A DNA stretch of 64,000 nt from positions 26,959-90,958 of the forward strand of contig VCMS01000365.1 of assembly GCA_022539475.1 (NCBI GenBank), in the 5' to 3' direction. The notes below the pieces were generated by a model, which had not been told where the DNA came from, did no database searches, and worked only from the letters and a program-made list of their open reading frames with translations. The stretch is from Gracilaria domingensis (taxonomy: Eukaryota; Rhodophyta; Florideophyceae; Gracilariales; Gracilariaceae). Made by a program: the position numbers and the translations under genes. This document shows, one piece after another, positions 42,154 through 51,935 of this stretch (the stretch's first letter is position 1; every line of letters starts with the position of its first letter).

Positions 42154-42570
42154 TGTATCTAGCGCATATCGCTACAGTCGTCGGCCTACAGCTACCTATG
42201 GGCCAGGCCGACAGACGTCGATAACCCCGGCGGACCTTATCGATACTCCCCGCACCAGGAATCTGTCCCCGGTGGGTGTAAGTAGCTAGAACCCTCCACA
42301 TCAGTAAAGGCTTCTTCCCCATCAATTGAAGATCTCATAACGCTCTTGCTATCCACATTCCTGCTCCCCGCGGCAGACCAAAGTAGACCATCAACAGCGC
42401 TGCGCGTGATGGCGCGCGCCGTGCCATCCCGGCGGCGGAGATTGGCGGCGGTGCGCCAACGGAACAGCTGGCCAATGAAACGGCGGCGCGCGCTGTGAGC
42501 CGTCCAATCGCGCGCCACTGTTGACGTTGCGGCCCACCTCGCTGCGACCGCCCGGCCAGGTGGCTTCGCC
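42154..42570. other. Spacer between the LTR array and the Patched-like pseudogene
   Basis: Host sequence after the last LTR. It leads into the 5' end of the Patched-like frame. No separate gene seen. Confidence 0.45.
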
Positions 42571-44252
42571 ATGTCGATGACGTTTCCGCCGCCATTGCCC
42601 GCGTTCAGGCCGCCGCCGCGCGTCCGCGACATGAGTGAAGCCGTGCACCATGTGACGCCGACAACGGCGGACGGCGACGAGCCTTCGCAGAAGCGAGGGC
42701 TGCTGTTTCGCCTCAGCTATGCCGTCGATCGATCCATGCGAACAGCTTTCTTCCGCCTGAGATACATTGTGGCCGCGCGTCCCGCTCTCACCATCGCGCT
42801 CTCCATCTTCGTTGTTTTGCTCTCCCTGATTGGCATGCTTCGCTTCTGCACAGATTCGCGCGCCGACCAGCTTTGGGTGCCGCAGGGCACCACCGCGCTG
42901 GCCAATCGCGAGTACGTCGTGCCCAATTACGGCTCCACTGTCGGCTTTGCGCGCATTGCCTTCGAGGCCAGGGACGGCGACGATCTGGCGAACAAGGATG
43001 CCTTTCTGGAGATGCTCCAGATCGCTGAGAGCGGATGACAGGTCACTGCTCCGCCCAGCATGGAGGAAGGCGCTGACAACACCATCATCACGTGGCCGGA
43101 GCGCTGTCTCTCCACCATCGATACTGCGGGAAATGAGCTCTGCTGGCGAGCAAAACAAAACCCAGGGCCAGGAACGGAAGGTCGCCGCTCAGTGCTTCGC
43201 TGAGCGAGTCGCTCTGCGACCATGCGCTCTCGACAAACCAGTCCAGGGTGCTGCCGTCCAAAAGCGGGCTGGTCTCCAACTGGTAGGTGGTCCACGCCTC
43301 ATCAAATTCGTCGGCCTCAACGTCGACACAGTCGCCGTCCTTCTCAATCTGGTTGTTGTCGATGAGCTGGGTGAAGAGCATAATCTTGAAGTCGAAGTTA
43401 GAACCGGAGTCTGAGGTGCCGCCAATGATTTCCTCCGCGTTGAACGGAACACCGAGCTGATTGGTGGCTGGCGGGTTGGACAAGAGATTCTTGATGTCTT
43501 CGTCGGAGGATTGTTCAATGCCCTGTCGCACGGTTGCAAAAAAGTCACAGTGTCATTTTCGTTCTTGACGACGTTGTCAATGTCATAATCCCAAGCGGTG
43601 GGTCAGTTCCTGTCGCAGGGAGGCGGACGATACACGAACGACATCCTGCGGTCCAGCGACAACAGCGAGGTGACGGGGTGCCGCTTCGAGGCGCAGTACA
43701 TCTACCGCGAGACGAACGACGACGAAATCAGCGCGCTCAACTCGGTGAGGGAAAGCGCCGACTCGGTGGGCTTTGGCGACGAGGAGGGCATCCCCGCGGC
43801 GTTCCCGTACTCGTTCTTCGACACGTTCACGGAGCAGTACGACGCGCTGCCCGGGGAGATTGGGCTGTCGCTGGGGCTGGCGTCGGTGGCGGTGGCGGTG
43901 GTGTGCTTCGTGCTGGTGGGCCACCCGGTGGTGGCGCTGGTGTGCGTGCTGGTGGTGGGCATCATCATCATCGACGTGCTGGCCGCCCGTGTTCTACGCG
44001 GGCTTGTTGACGTCCCTAGCGGGCGTGGTGCTGGTGGGCGCGCGGTCGTACATCTCGCTGGTGATCTGCCGCGGCTTTCTGTTCCTGATCGTGGTGGGCT
44101 TCTTGCACGGGCTGATTGTGGGGCCGATCGTGCTGTCGCCGATCGGGCCGCGCAGCTTGTTCAGCGACGAGGCGGAGAAGGAGGCGGCGGCGCAGCAGCG
44201 CGTGATGCGCGACGGCGGCAAGGAGGCGCTGGTGGCGCCGAAGGCGTGGTGA
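42571..44252 (+). pseudogene. Patched/NPC1-like transporter pseudogene with internal inversion
   Basis: From the ATG at 42571 the plus frame gives a basic N-terminus, a first membrane segment (ALTIALSIFVVLLSLIGML) and the start of the large loop (DQLWVPQGT...). An in-frame TGA interrupts it at 43036, after which family-like sequence continues (PPSMEEGADNTIITWPERCL) to about 43150. Between about 43150 and 43590 the next part of the loop and the start of membrane segment 2 (SGDLPFLALGFVLLA) are on the opposite strand. From about 43592 the plus strand resumes with the second loop (FLSQGGGRYTNDILRSSD) and membrane segments, ending in FLHGLIVGPIVLSPIGP, with a frame change near 43985. The sterol-sensing-type core between segments 2 and 7, and the segment around 43985, are missing. 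Such proteins are 12-pass RND-superfamily lipid transporters; this copy cannot make one. Confidence 0.75.
43150..43590 (-). other. Inverted segment inside the Patched-like pseudogene
   Basis: Reads on the minus strand as the loop from a YDIDNVVKNENDTVTF segment through EEIIGGTSDSGSNFDFK to GFVLLA. One base is missing in an A6 run (43538-43543), which shifts the frame near its start. It links the two plus-strand halves only if turned around. Confidence 0.7.
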
Positions 44253-44440
44253 GCGCGTGTTTTCTTTTACAAAAAGGACGAATTGTTGCTGTTGTTGTAC
44301 TGTACTGCGGCGCGTTGTCCGTCTGTCTCTGTGTGGCGCACGTGACGCGTGCGGAGAGACGCCGCGCGCGGCGCGGCGCGCAGCGCGCGCACGTGACGGC
44401 GCCGGCGGCGCCCGTGGCGCGCGGCAGCCGCCCGCGGCCG

Positions 44441-44671
44441 TCAACCGCCGGCGGCGTGGGCGGCGCCGCCGGCCGGCGCGCCCTTGTCGACGCCCTTGTC
44501 GGCGGCCTTCGCGCCGGCGCCGGCGCCGCCGCCCGCCGGCGCCTTGGCGCCGGCGCCGGCGCCCTTCCTCAGCTTGAGCTTGCTGGGGTGCAGCGCGGCC
44601 GTCGAGCGCTTGGCCTCCTCGCGGATCTCCTCGATGCGCTTATTCACGGTGCCCTTCGCCTGCAGTCCCAT
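44441..44671 (-). CDS. Small Lys/Ala/Gly-rich protein, unknown
   Basis: 76 residues from the ATG at 44671 (MGLQAKGTV). An amphipathic, charged helix-like start (NKRIEEIREEAKRS) is followed by a KLKLRKG basic patch and a Gly/Ala/Lys tail. A TATAAG element on the same strand near 44773-44778 lies about 100 bases upstream. The upstream frame is open but low-complexity. I do not recognise the family. In this GC-rich block open frames arise easily, so the case rests on the TATA element and on residues not typical of the surrounding Ala/Arg/Gly shadow frames. Confidence 0.35.
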   Translation of the reverse strand: MGLQAKGTVNKRIEEIREEAKRSTAALHPSKLKLRKGAGAGAKAPAGGGAGAGAKAADKGVDKGAPAGGAAHAAGG

Positions 44672-44938
44672 GTCGCGCAGCAGCAGCGGCAGCAGCCCCG
44701 GGTGTCGCGCGGCTCCAGCGCGGCGGCGCGGCGGGCGGGGCGCGGCGGCGGCGAGCCGACGCGCGCGCGCGCTTATACGCGCGCGCGCGCCGCGCGCCGA
44801 TTGGCGCTGATTGGGCTCGCGCCGGCAGCAGCCGCCACGTCCTGGCGCGCGCGCGCGCACGCAAGCGCAAATGCCGCGCGCACCGCGGCGGAGATTCGGC
44901 GACGGCGGCGAAAAATCTCGCGCCGATCTCGCGGCGCG

Positions 44939-45053
44939 CTAGCCGCGCGCGCGCGCGCGCCACACGCCCCACAGCTCGTCGAACCAGCCGCGCCGCTCGC
45001 GCCGCTTCGCCGCGCGCAGCGCCGCGTCGACCGCGCCGTCACGCAGCTCCGCT

Positions 45054-45096
<43 letters not shown>

Positions 45097-47282
45097 CGTC
45101 GTCATCGGCGCGCGGCGGCGCCAGCCGGCGGCGCTTGAGCGGCGGCAGCGCGCCCGGCGGCGGCGGCGCGCGCACGCCGTCGCGGAACACGTGCGCCGGC
45201 GGCGGCGCGCCCGTGTGGCGCACGCCGTCGCGCACCACCCAGCGCGCGCGCTCGCGCGCCTCGGCGGCCGCCGCCGCCGCCGCGTCGTCGCGCGCCCGCG
45301 CCACGCGCGCGCGCAGCGCGTCGTCCGCGGCGGGCAGCAGCGGCGGCAGCGCGCGCGCAAACGCGCGCGGGCGCAGCCCCAGCGCCGCCAGGTAGCCCTC
45401 CCAGCACGCCGGCGCGCGGCGCGCGTCCGCGGCCGCGAACGCGGCGCCGTGCTCCGCCGGCGACGCGCGCCCCACGCCGCGCGGGAACAGGATCGGCAGC
45501 CGGTTGTGCTGGCGGTGCACGCGCACGCTGGCCTCCACCGCCGCGCGCGCCTCCGCCTTGCTCAGCGCGAACAGCCGCTCGCCCGCCACCACCTTCTCCG
45601 CCTTGAAGCGCGCCTGCCGCCGCCGCGTGTCGCGCACCGCCGCGCCCGCGTCGTTGTGCAGCACCGCCTCGTCCGGCCGCCGGATCTGCAGGATCATGCC
45701 GCAGATGTTCAGCTCCACGATCGGCGTGTCCACCCAGCTCGGGATGCGCTCGCCCGTCAGGTCGTCCACATACTGCTGCGCCGCTTGCTTGCGCTCGCGC
45801 CGGCTGTCCGTCGTCACCGCCGCACTGCTGTCCACCTCCGTGGTGGAGCTCGCGCGACCGCCCGACCCCGTCGCCCACGCGCGCCGCTCCGTCTCGGCCG
45901 CTCCGCTCGCCGCGCCCTCCGCCAGCGTCACCACGCCGTCGCCGCCGCCGCCACCGCCGCCGCCTGCTGACTGCGGCTGCCAGCTGCCGCGGTTGCTGTT
46001 CACGCCGCCGTCGCCGTCGCTGCTCGCCTGCCACTCGCTGCGCTTGTGCGCGCCGTCCAGCTTGGCGCCCTCCGCCAGCAGCGGGTGCCTCACGTCGAAG
46101 CGCCGCACCAGCGCCGGCACGTCCTTCATCAGCGCCTCCCGCCGCTCCCAGCTGCCGTTCTTCACGCCGCGCCCCGCCCACAGCGCGTAGTACAGCACGT
46201 GCTCTCCCTCGAACTTGCGCGCCAGCAGCCGCTCCACCAGCACCAGATTCCTCACGCGATGCAACGAGGCCGCCACTCCGCCGGAGCCCACATCCAACGC
46301 GCGCCTCAGCGAGCCCGACGCGCTCGAAAGCAAGCCGTCGCACAGCCTGGCCCTCGGCGGCGGCGCCAACGTCAGCAGCTCCTTGGGCACAAACACGCCC
46401 GTGGCGTCCTGCCTCGCCAGCCGCGCCTCCACGTTGGACACGCGCGGCGGCGCGTTATGCGCCGGCGCGCTGGGCGCCATGGCAGCCGCGTGCACCACGA
46501 GCTGCGGCGATGCGCGCATCGGCGTCGAAGGCGGCGAGGGCGCCGCCAACGCGGCGGCGGCGGCGGCGGCGGCGGCGTGTGGCGGCAGCTGCGGCGGCTG
46601 CGGCGGCTGCGGCGGCAGCTGCGGCGGCGGATGCGACGCGGCGGCGGGGCGGCGCGCGCGCGCGCGCGACTGGCGAGGCCGCTTCTGCGCCAGCGGGCGG
46701 CGGCGCTTGGGGCGCGGCGCGGGCGGCGGCGGCGGGTGGGCGGCGTGGGCGGCGACCTGCACGGCGGCCAGCAGCGGGGCGAGCGGGGTGAGCGCGTGCG
46801 TCTGCACCCACTGGAAGGCGCCGCCGTCCGGGCCGTCCAGGTGCAGCATGGCCTCGGTGACGGTGATGCCGGCGGCCATCTTGAAGCGCAGCTGCAGCGA
46901 GGTGGCGGCGCGGCGCGAGCCCGCCTCGGTGGGCACGGCGACGCGGCCGCCCGGGAAGAAGAAGGGGCGGTGCGGCAGGTGGTAGCGCTGCAGCAGCTGC
47001 TCGCAGTTCTGCACGAGCGCGCACAGCGACGGCGCGGGCGGCGTGGGGTACACGATCTTGAAGAACTCGGTGCGCAGCGCCTCGCGCGCCTGCCACGCCA
47101 GGATGTCGGGCTTGGAGTCGAAGAAGGCCGTCTGCTGCTCCAGGCGCAGCAGCAGCGCGCTGAGCGTGGCGCCCATGGACGTGGACGGCGGCGGGTGCAG
47201 CGGGCGCAGGTACGCCTTGATCAGCCGCGCCAGCTGCAGCGACAGCGACGAGCGCGCCTGCGGCGGCGCGGCCGACGGCGGC

Positions 47283-47346
<64 letters not shown>

Positions 47347-47386
47347 CCGGCGGCGGCGGCGGCGCGGCGGCGCGGTCGGTGCTCAT
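44939..47386 (-). CDS. Chromodomain protein with Ala/Pro/Gly-rich disordered regions
   Basis: 815 residues from the ATG at 47386 (context CCGAAATGAG). The frame remains open 50 codons upstream, but only as Arg-rich sequence. The N-terminus has a Pro/Ala tract built from a 15-bp tandem repeat (about 47280-47350). A folded-looking region follows (about residues 45-200). At about 374-430 is a chromodomain: VERLLARKFEGEHVLYYALW, then NGSWERREAL, then a final helix ending LVRRFD. This matches the family pattern of V-E-x-I/L, Y-x-L/V-x-W, and S/T-W-E-P/R-x-E. Chromodomains bind methylated histone tails, so a nuclear chromatin role is inferred. Basic nuclear-signal-like clusters (KRRR near 230-240; PLKRRRL near the C-terminus) fit this. 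A poly-Gly run is encoded by the (GCC)n at 45055-45096. It shares a 345-bp divergent promoter with TRM1. Confidence 0.65.
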
Positions 47387-47644
47387 TTCGGCGGCGGTGC
47401 GGCGAGCGCGTCGGCGAGCGCAGCGGCGGCGGCGGCGGCGGCAGCGCCGATGGGGATGTTTGGACGTGCGTTCCAGGGCGTGGGCGCGGGAAGCGGCAGG
47501 CGCGCGCCGCGTGGAACGCGTGGCCAGCAGTGCCACGCGGCGCGCGGCGCGCGCGTTTGGCGCGTTTTCGTCGCGCTGTTTGGCGCGTTACGTAACTGCG
47601 CGCAACGGCGCGTGCGCACTTCGTTGTCAAAAGCGCGCGCGCGC

Positions 47645-47680
<36 letters not shown>

Positions 47681-47731
47681 GCCGCGCGCGCACAGCTCCG
47701 CCCGCCGCCCCGCGCCCCCGCGGCCGCCGCC
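47387..47731. promoter_or_regulatory. Divergent promoter with two E2F-like sites
   Basis: 345 bp between the start codons of the chromodomain protein (minus) and TRM1 (plus). TTTGGCGC occurs at 47556-47563 and 47579-47586, matching the E2F/DP consensus. The palindrome GTTACGTAAC follows at 47587-47596. A (CGC)n run lies at about 47648-47682. No TATA box seen. Confidence 0.45.
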
Positions 47732-49503
47732 ATGCCGTCGCTGCTGTTCCTGCCGGCCGCCATCCCGCACTCGCTGCAGCTCACGCTGCGCACCACCGCC
47801 CACTGGCTGGCGCGCATGACTGCGTCCGCCCCCCCGCGCCGCGCCGCCGGCGCCGCGCCGCAGCAGCCCGCCGTCGCCGCCGACGACCACCCCGCCCACG
47901 ACCACCCCGCCGACGCCCCGCCGCCGCCACCCCCCCGGCCCCGCGCGACCGCTTCACCGAGCTGTGCGAGGGCGAGGCCAGGGCGCTCTACGAGAAGCCC
48001 GCCGTCTTCTACAACCCCGCGCAGGTCGTCAACCGCGATCTGTCCGTGCTGCTGCTGCGCTGGCTCACGCGCCAGCCGCCGTTCGAGCTGCCGGGCCAGC
48101 CGCCGCGCCAGCTGCGCGTGCTGGAGGCGCTGTCCGCCACCGGCCTGCGCTCCGTGCGCTACTTCAAGGAGGTGGCGCACGTCGCCAACGTCACCGCCAA
48201 CGACGTCGACCGCAACGCCGTCGACACCATCGCGCTCAATGTGCGCCACAACGCGCTCACCACCGAGCAGGTCACCCCGTCGCACGCCGACGCCGTGTCG
48301 CTCATGGCCAGCTCGCGCCAGCGCGACAAGCAGTTTGACGTCGTCGACCTCGACCCCTACGGCAGCGCCGCCCCGTTCCTGGAGACCGCCGTGCAGTCCG
48401 TGGCGCACGGCGGCCTGCTGGCCGTCACCTGCACCGATCTGGCCGTGCTCTGCGGCAACTCGCCAGAGATTTGCTTTGCGAGGTACTGTAGCACGCCCCT
48501 GAAGGGCGCCGCCTCGCATGAGATGGCCGTGCGAATTGTGTTGGCCGCCATTCAAACCGCCGCCAATCGCCATGGAAAGGCAGTTGTCCCCGTGCTGTGT
48601 GTCAAGATTGATTTTTACGTCCGATTGTTTGTCAGGGTCTTGGAGAGTAGACAACTGGCTCAGCAGACTGCCTCCAGCATGTCGCTCGTCCTGCAGTGTG
48701 CTGATTGTGGCACCCATCGCTTCCAACCGCTTGGTCGCGTCAGACAGTTTACGTCCGAGTCCAACAAGAAGCGTCGACGCTCTACCCAACAAACAGCCCC
48801 CGACGCTGACCAACAGACGCAATCACACACATACTTCAAGTTCTCTCCCGCTCTGGCAGCTTCCCATCTTTCGGACAAATGCTCAATTTGCGACGGCTCC
48901 GTGCTGGTCGGCGGTCCCATCTGGAACGGTCCGCTCATTGGAGAGGGGGTTGCAAACAGTCTGCTTGCCGAGATCGAGTCGGGTGTCGGAAAGTTCAAGG
49001 CCAGGGAACGCGTCAGTGCCATTGTTCGTCTGCTGGATGAGGAAGTTGCCACGCCATTGTTCCATCACCTGCCGAGCATGTGCAAGGCGTTGCAGGTCTC
49101 TCCGCCGCCTGCGGCCGCCGTGCGGCACTATCTATGCTCCAAGGGCTTCAAGGTGTCGCAGAGTCATACCGACCCGCAAGCCATCAAGACCGACGCAGAT
49201 CCACAGCTTGTGTGGGACATTTTGCATGTCTGGGCCGACAAGGTTGGCAGTGCCTCCAAGAAGAGAAAAGTTGAGGGAAATCGTCCTTCGGTGGCGCAGC
49301 GCATTCTGCGGAAACCGGTCACGCTGGTTGACCCGGACGAAATTGACTTCTCTGTCAAACGAGACAAATTTGTCAGACGCGGACAGAGCACCGATAAGGG
49401 CGTGCGCTTTCCGTTGAACCCGGAGCCCAATTGGGGTCCAAAGGCTCGCGCGGGCAAGCGAAAGAAGGATGAGAGTATGCAGCTACCAGTGCAGAATGAG
49501 TGA
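47732..49503 (+). CDS. TRM1: tRNA (guanine26-N2)-dimethyltransferase, one frameshift near N-terminus
   Basis: The body is a clear TRM1: EGEARALYEKPAVFYNPAQV near the start, the SAM-binding LRVLEALSATGLRSVRYFKE, the acidic NDVDRNAV strand, catalytic DLDPYGSAAPFLETAVQ, TCTDLAVL, and SHEMAVRIVLAAIQTAANRH. A C-terminal domain has the Cys pairs CADC and CSIC, and basic NLS-like clusters (SKKRKVEGN, GKRKKD). It methylates G26 of cytosolic and mitochondrial tRNAs. The only suitable start is the ATG at 47732 (GCCGCCATG), which gives a mitochondrial-type leader (PSLLFLPAAIPHSLQLTLR) but in another frame; the shift must lie before about 47945, most simply in the C7 run at 47930-47936 or the C7 at 47829-47835. 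I take this as a probable sequencing error. GC content falls sharply inside the gene near 48490. Confidence 0.85.
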
Positions 49504-50846
49504 ACTTCCACTCTTGTTGCGCCGCTATATACGCATCCGTCTTGGGACGTGAACTTTTTCGGCACCTCTGCGGCACCCCCTTGGGTGAATCCAGGCTGGT
49601 AGAGCTTGCGGACCAGAGCTGAGCATGTCCAAAGAACGAAGCAATCCACGCTACAGTCAGCAGAAGGTGATATAAGCCTAGTTTCGCACAAATGATGTCC
49701 ACAAATCACTTCTAATCCCAAAGCGTGAGGTACAGGACGTGCACCCTTGCGGTGTGCACACCTGCACCTCACAGCCCATGCACTACACGTACCAATGAAA
49801 ACAAAAGCAAGAAAAGATATGACAAACCAGGGAACGACTGAAAGAGGCAGTTCGTGAATCGAAGAGACATGAGCAACAAAGACGAAACTTGAATATCTTC
49901 GTGTAATGTTTTTGACTTGGAGCCAGGCGAATGGCAAACTGTAGAATAAGAAACTAAAACTAGGGATATCAACAGTGTCTACCGTTAGCTTGGGTGAACG
50001 CTTCGGGCAGAACGCCTTATCTTTCAGGTGCAGACAATAGCCGCATTTGGAGAACTTTCTTCCCGAAGAAGTAAAAGTAGAGCAAACGTCAGTTGCAACT
50101 CTTTCTTTAGAAACAGGCCAGCAGCATTGTTTGCGCGTCGACTCCTACATTTGGTCAACGCTCGTCATCACGCATATGCTTCTGTATACGCCCCACAGTT
50201 GTTCTTCGCTCGCCCGTCCGCTCTCTCTGTATGGCCCATAGTCGTTTCACTTTGCTGCGTCTCTCCTGTGATACCTACACGTAACTCTTGTTACTCATCG
50301 CGTCAAGAGACACCTGAAAAGGTGGGGTTCAGGTCCCAATTCTTGCTGCGAATGCAACACCACAACACAACTGAGCTATTTAAGATGCCCTGCCCTGCCC
50401 TTCATAGTGCGATATCTCGGACCATTTGCAAGCAACGAGCTTCCCAAAGGTACTGGAGCATCCTCCTGGATGATCCTGAAGTACTGCCCCTTTGTATGAT
50501 CTCAAATCATCTTGGTGTGCTTTTGCCGCCGTGTGCATATCAGCAAGACAGAGAATGGGAACGAGAACGGCAGAGGTGTGATCGAGGTGCATCATAAGAC
50601 GATATTCTCAGATGTGGTGCTTAGCACGCACTACAATCTACGAAGGTACAGTACCAGATGGAGTTTGATGATGAGTACTGTTTTAAGATTTGTTGTGAGT
50701 TGACAAGACTGACTTAGCAGTTGGTTGCTTCTCGTAGTGTCAGCCTACTTTCACTCAGGGGGCTTTGTCGCAAGTGGAACTGCTTCGAAGCTCGACAATA
50801 ATACCAATGCATTTGCCTCTTCTCTCCTCGTACCCTCGCGCCTCTG

Positions 50847-50990
50847 CTCGTGTACTGTCCGACAAGAGTGAACCGAAACTACGTCTATGTTTAGAGCTAA
50901 TCATAGGCCCTTTATTTCCCCAAAGTGAAACAACTCGTACTGTCCGACAAGAGTGAACCGTATCTACGTATCTGTTTACAGCTAATCACA
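50847..50990 (+). repeat. Two-copy direct repeat, about 60 bp each
   Basis: Copies 50847-50905 and 50934-50990 share CTCGT-TACTGTCCGACAAGAG and TGAACCG, then CTACGT and AGCTAATCA, with small differences. Period is about 87 bp. Confidence 0.7.
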
Positions 50991-51607
50991 AGCACTCAGT
51001 TCGAAACGGTTGTCCTTCATAGGTTTACCAGCCTGCCCACACTTTTGTTAAAAAGCTCTCTTGTGGGCACTATAAACGGTTTGACGCATTGTTACCAGAT
51101 AGAGAGAAATATATGTAAGTTCTCATCTTTGGCGCACGGCTCCAAATTCCCTCTCTCTCTCCAGTACGGGCGCAGTAGTCTAATTCCTTTCTGCAGAGCG
51201 TTTCTGTTGAAACAAACGCTCTTTCACTAGAAAACCCAACACTCTTTCTGGCCATTTTCGAATTAGGTCTGCTACTTCTCCGTCTTTAATGTGGACAATA
51301 TCCTGTATTTCCTAGGTTGCAGTAATGCTCTCTACAGAAAGTTTTCTCTCTTTAAGAAGGCCAACATTCTGTGCGAGGTCTGCTACATTCATTCTCCGAC
51401 GATCCTGACGGGGTGGCAAGCATATCTTTCTTCTTCTTCTTCTTCTTCTTCAACGGACACCGTAAAACGTAGTGCTCAGCATCATTGATTACACCCGGAC
51501 GACATTTGCAAGCTGCTTTCTTTCCTGTCCAAATTCTTTGAATGAACTGGAAGACCAGGGAAACAGTATAGAAGTCAACAGACAGGCACTCTTCGTACTC
51601 TTTCGAG

Positions 51608-51614
51608 TATAATA
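51608..51614 (+). promoter_or_regulatory. TATA-like element upstream of the small protein gene
   Basis: TATAATA 34 bases upstream of the ATG at 51642. If used, the mRNA would have almost no 5' leader. Confidence 0.3.
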
Positions 51615-51641
51615 GCGAGTAAGCCTATTAGTACATTCAAC

Positions 51642-51935
51642 ATGGTTGATCCTTGTACCGCTAGTGCCGTTATCATTCTTGGTGCTGGTGCATGGGCCGT
51701 CAAAGAAGTTGCAAAGCATAGTGCCGGCAAAGTACTCAGAAAGAGTGCTACTGATCCCAACAAAGGAAAGAAGAGGGCAAAATACTTTAAGAACGGATGG
51801 GATTGTGTTGAGTTAGTCCGCGGAAGCCCTGCTGCTGCTTTGAGTCTCGCTCATAGGAACAAAACGTCATCTGCTGTCGTAGGAATAGGAGAGGAATCCA
51901 TGAAGGGATTCTGCAATATGCTTCTCGAGCAGTGA
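51642..51935 (+). CDS. Small unknown protein with hydrophobic N-terminal segment
   Basis: 97 residues from an ATG at 51642. Residues 7-22 (ASAVIILGAGAWAVKE region) are hydrophobic with a Gly-x-Gly turn, followed by a strongly basic stretch (KHSAGKVLRK ... NKGKKRAKYFKNGW) and a mixed C-terminus. I do not recognise a family. Acceptance rests on the TATA-like element, coding-like residue use and isolation from other frames. A spurious chance frame is possible. Confidence 0.4.
   Translation: MVDPCTASAVIILGAGAWAVKEVAKHSAGKVLRKSATDPNKGKKRAKYFKNGWDCVELVRGSPAAALSLAHRNKTSSAVVGIGEESMKGFCNMLLEQ

Larger units (their letters stand above)
43592..48480. other. Extreme GC-rich block
   Basis: Long runs of G and C with GCG/CGC dominance, in contrast to roughly balanced composition on either side. 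The left border coincides with the right end of the inverted segment. The right border falls inside the TRM1 gene near 48480-48500. The block creates many long spurious open frames on both strands. Confidence 0.8.
49504..51641. other. Spacer with a diverged tandem repeat
   Basis: About 2.1 kb without a supported gene. It contains the 60-bp direct repeat at 50847-50990 and a (TTC)n microsatellite at 51427-51452. Open frames here start with GTG or lack any family feature. Confidence 0.5.

Noticed and set aside
43036-43038. TGA in the Patched-like frame as a selenocysteine codon
   Set aside because: The gene has an inversion, frameshifts and missing membrane segments, so a simple nonsense change or error is enough. 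No selenoprotein family is involved.
43598-45970. 790-codon plus-strand open frame
   Set aside because: Only the first 130 codons match the Patched-like family; the rest is Arg/Ala-rich shadow sequence in the GC-rich block and it starts with GTG.
46046-48502. 818-codon plus-strand open frame
   Set aside because: Antisense to the chromodomain gene for most of its length and made of Arg/Ala/Gly runs. Only its stretch from 47732 (the TRM1 N-terminus) is meaningful.
47383-48822. 479-codon minus-strand open frame
   Set aside because: Antisense to TRM1, whose homology is unambiguous; an artefact of GC-rich codons.
49164-49937. 257-codon minus-strand open frame
   Set aside because: Overlaps the 3' end of TRM1 in antisense and has no recognisable domain.
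50300-50345. tRNA-like T-arm (GGGTTCAGGTCCC)
   Set aside because: The loop lacks the invariant A58 position and no D-arm or acceptor pairing is seen. I found no tRNA or rRNA gene in the window.
50028-50597. 189-codon plus-strand open frame
   Set aside because: GTG start, no motif, composition not coding-like.
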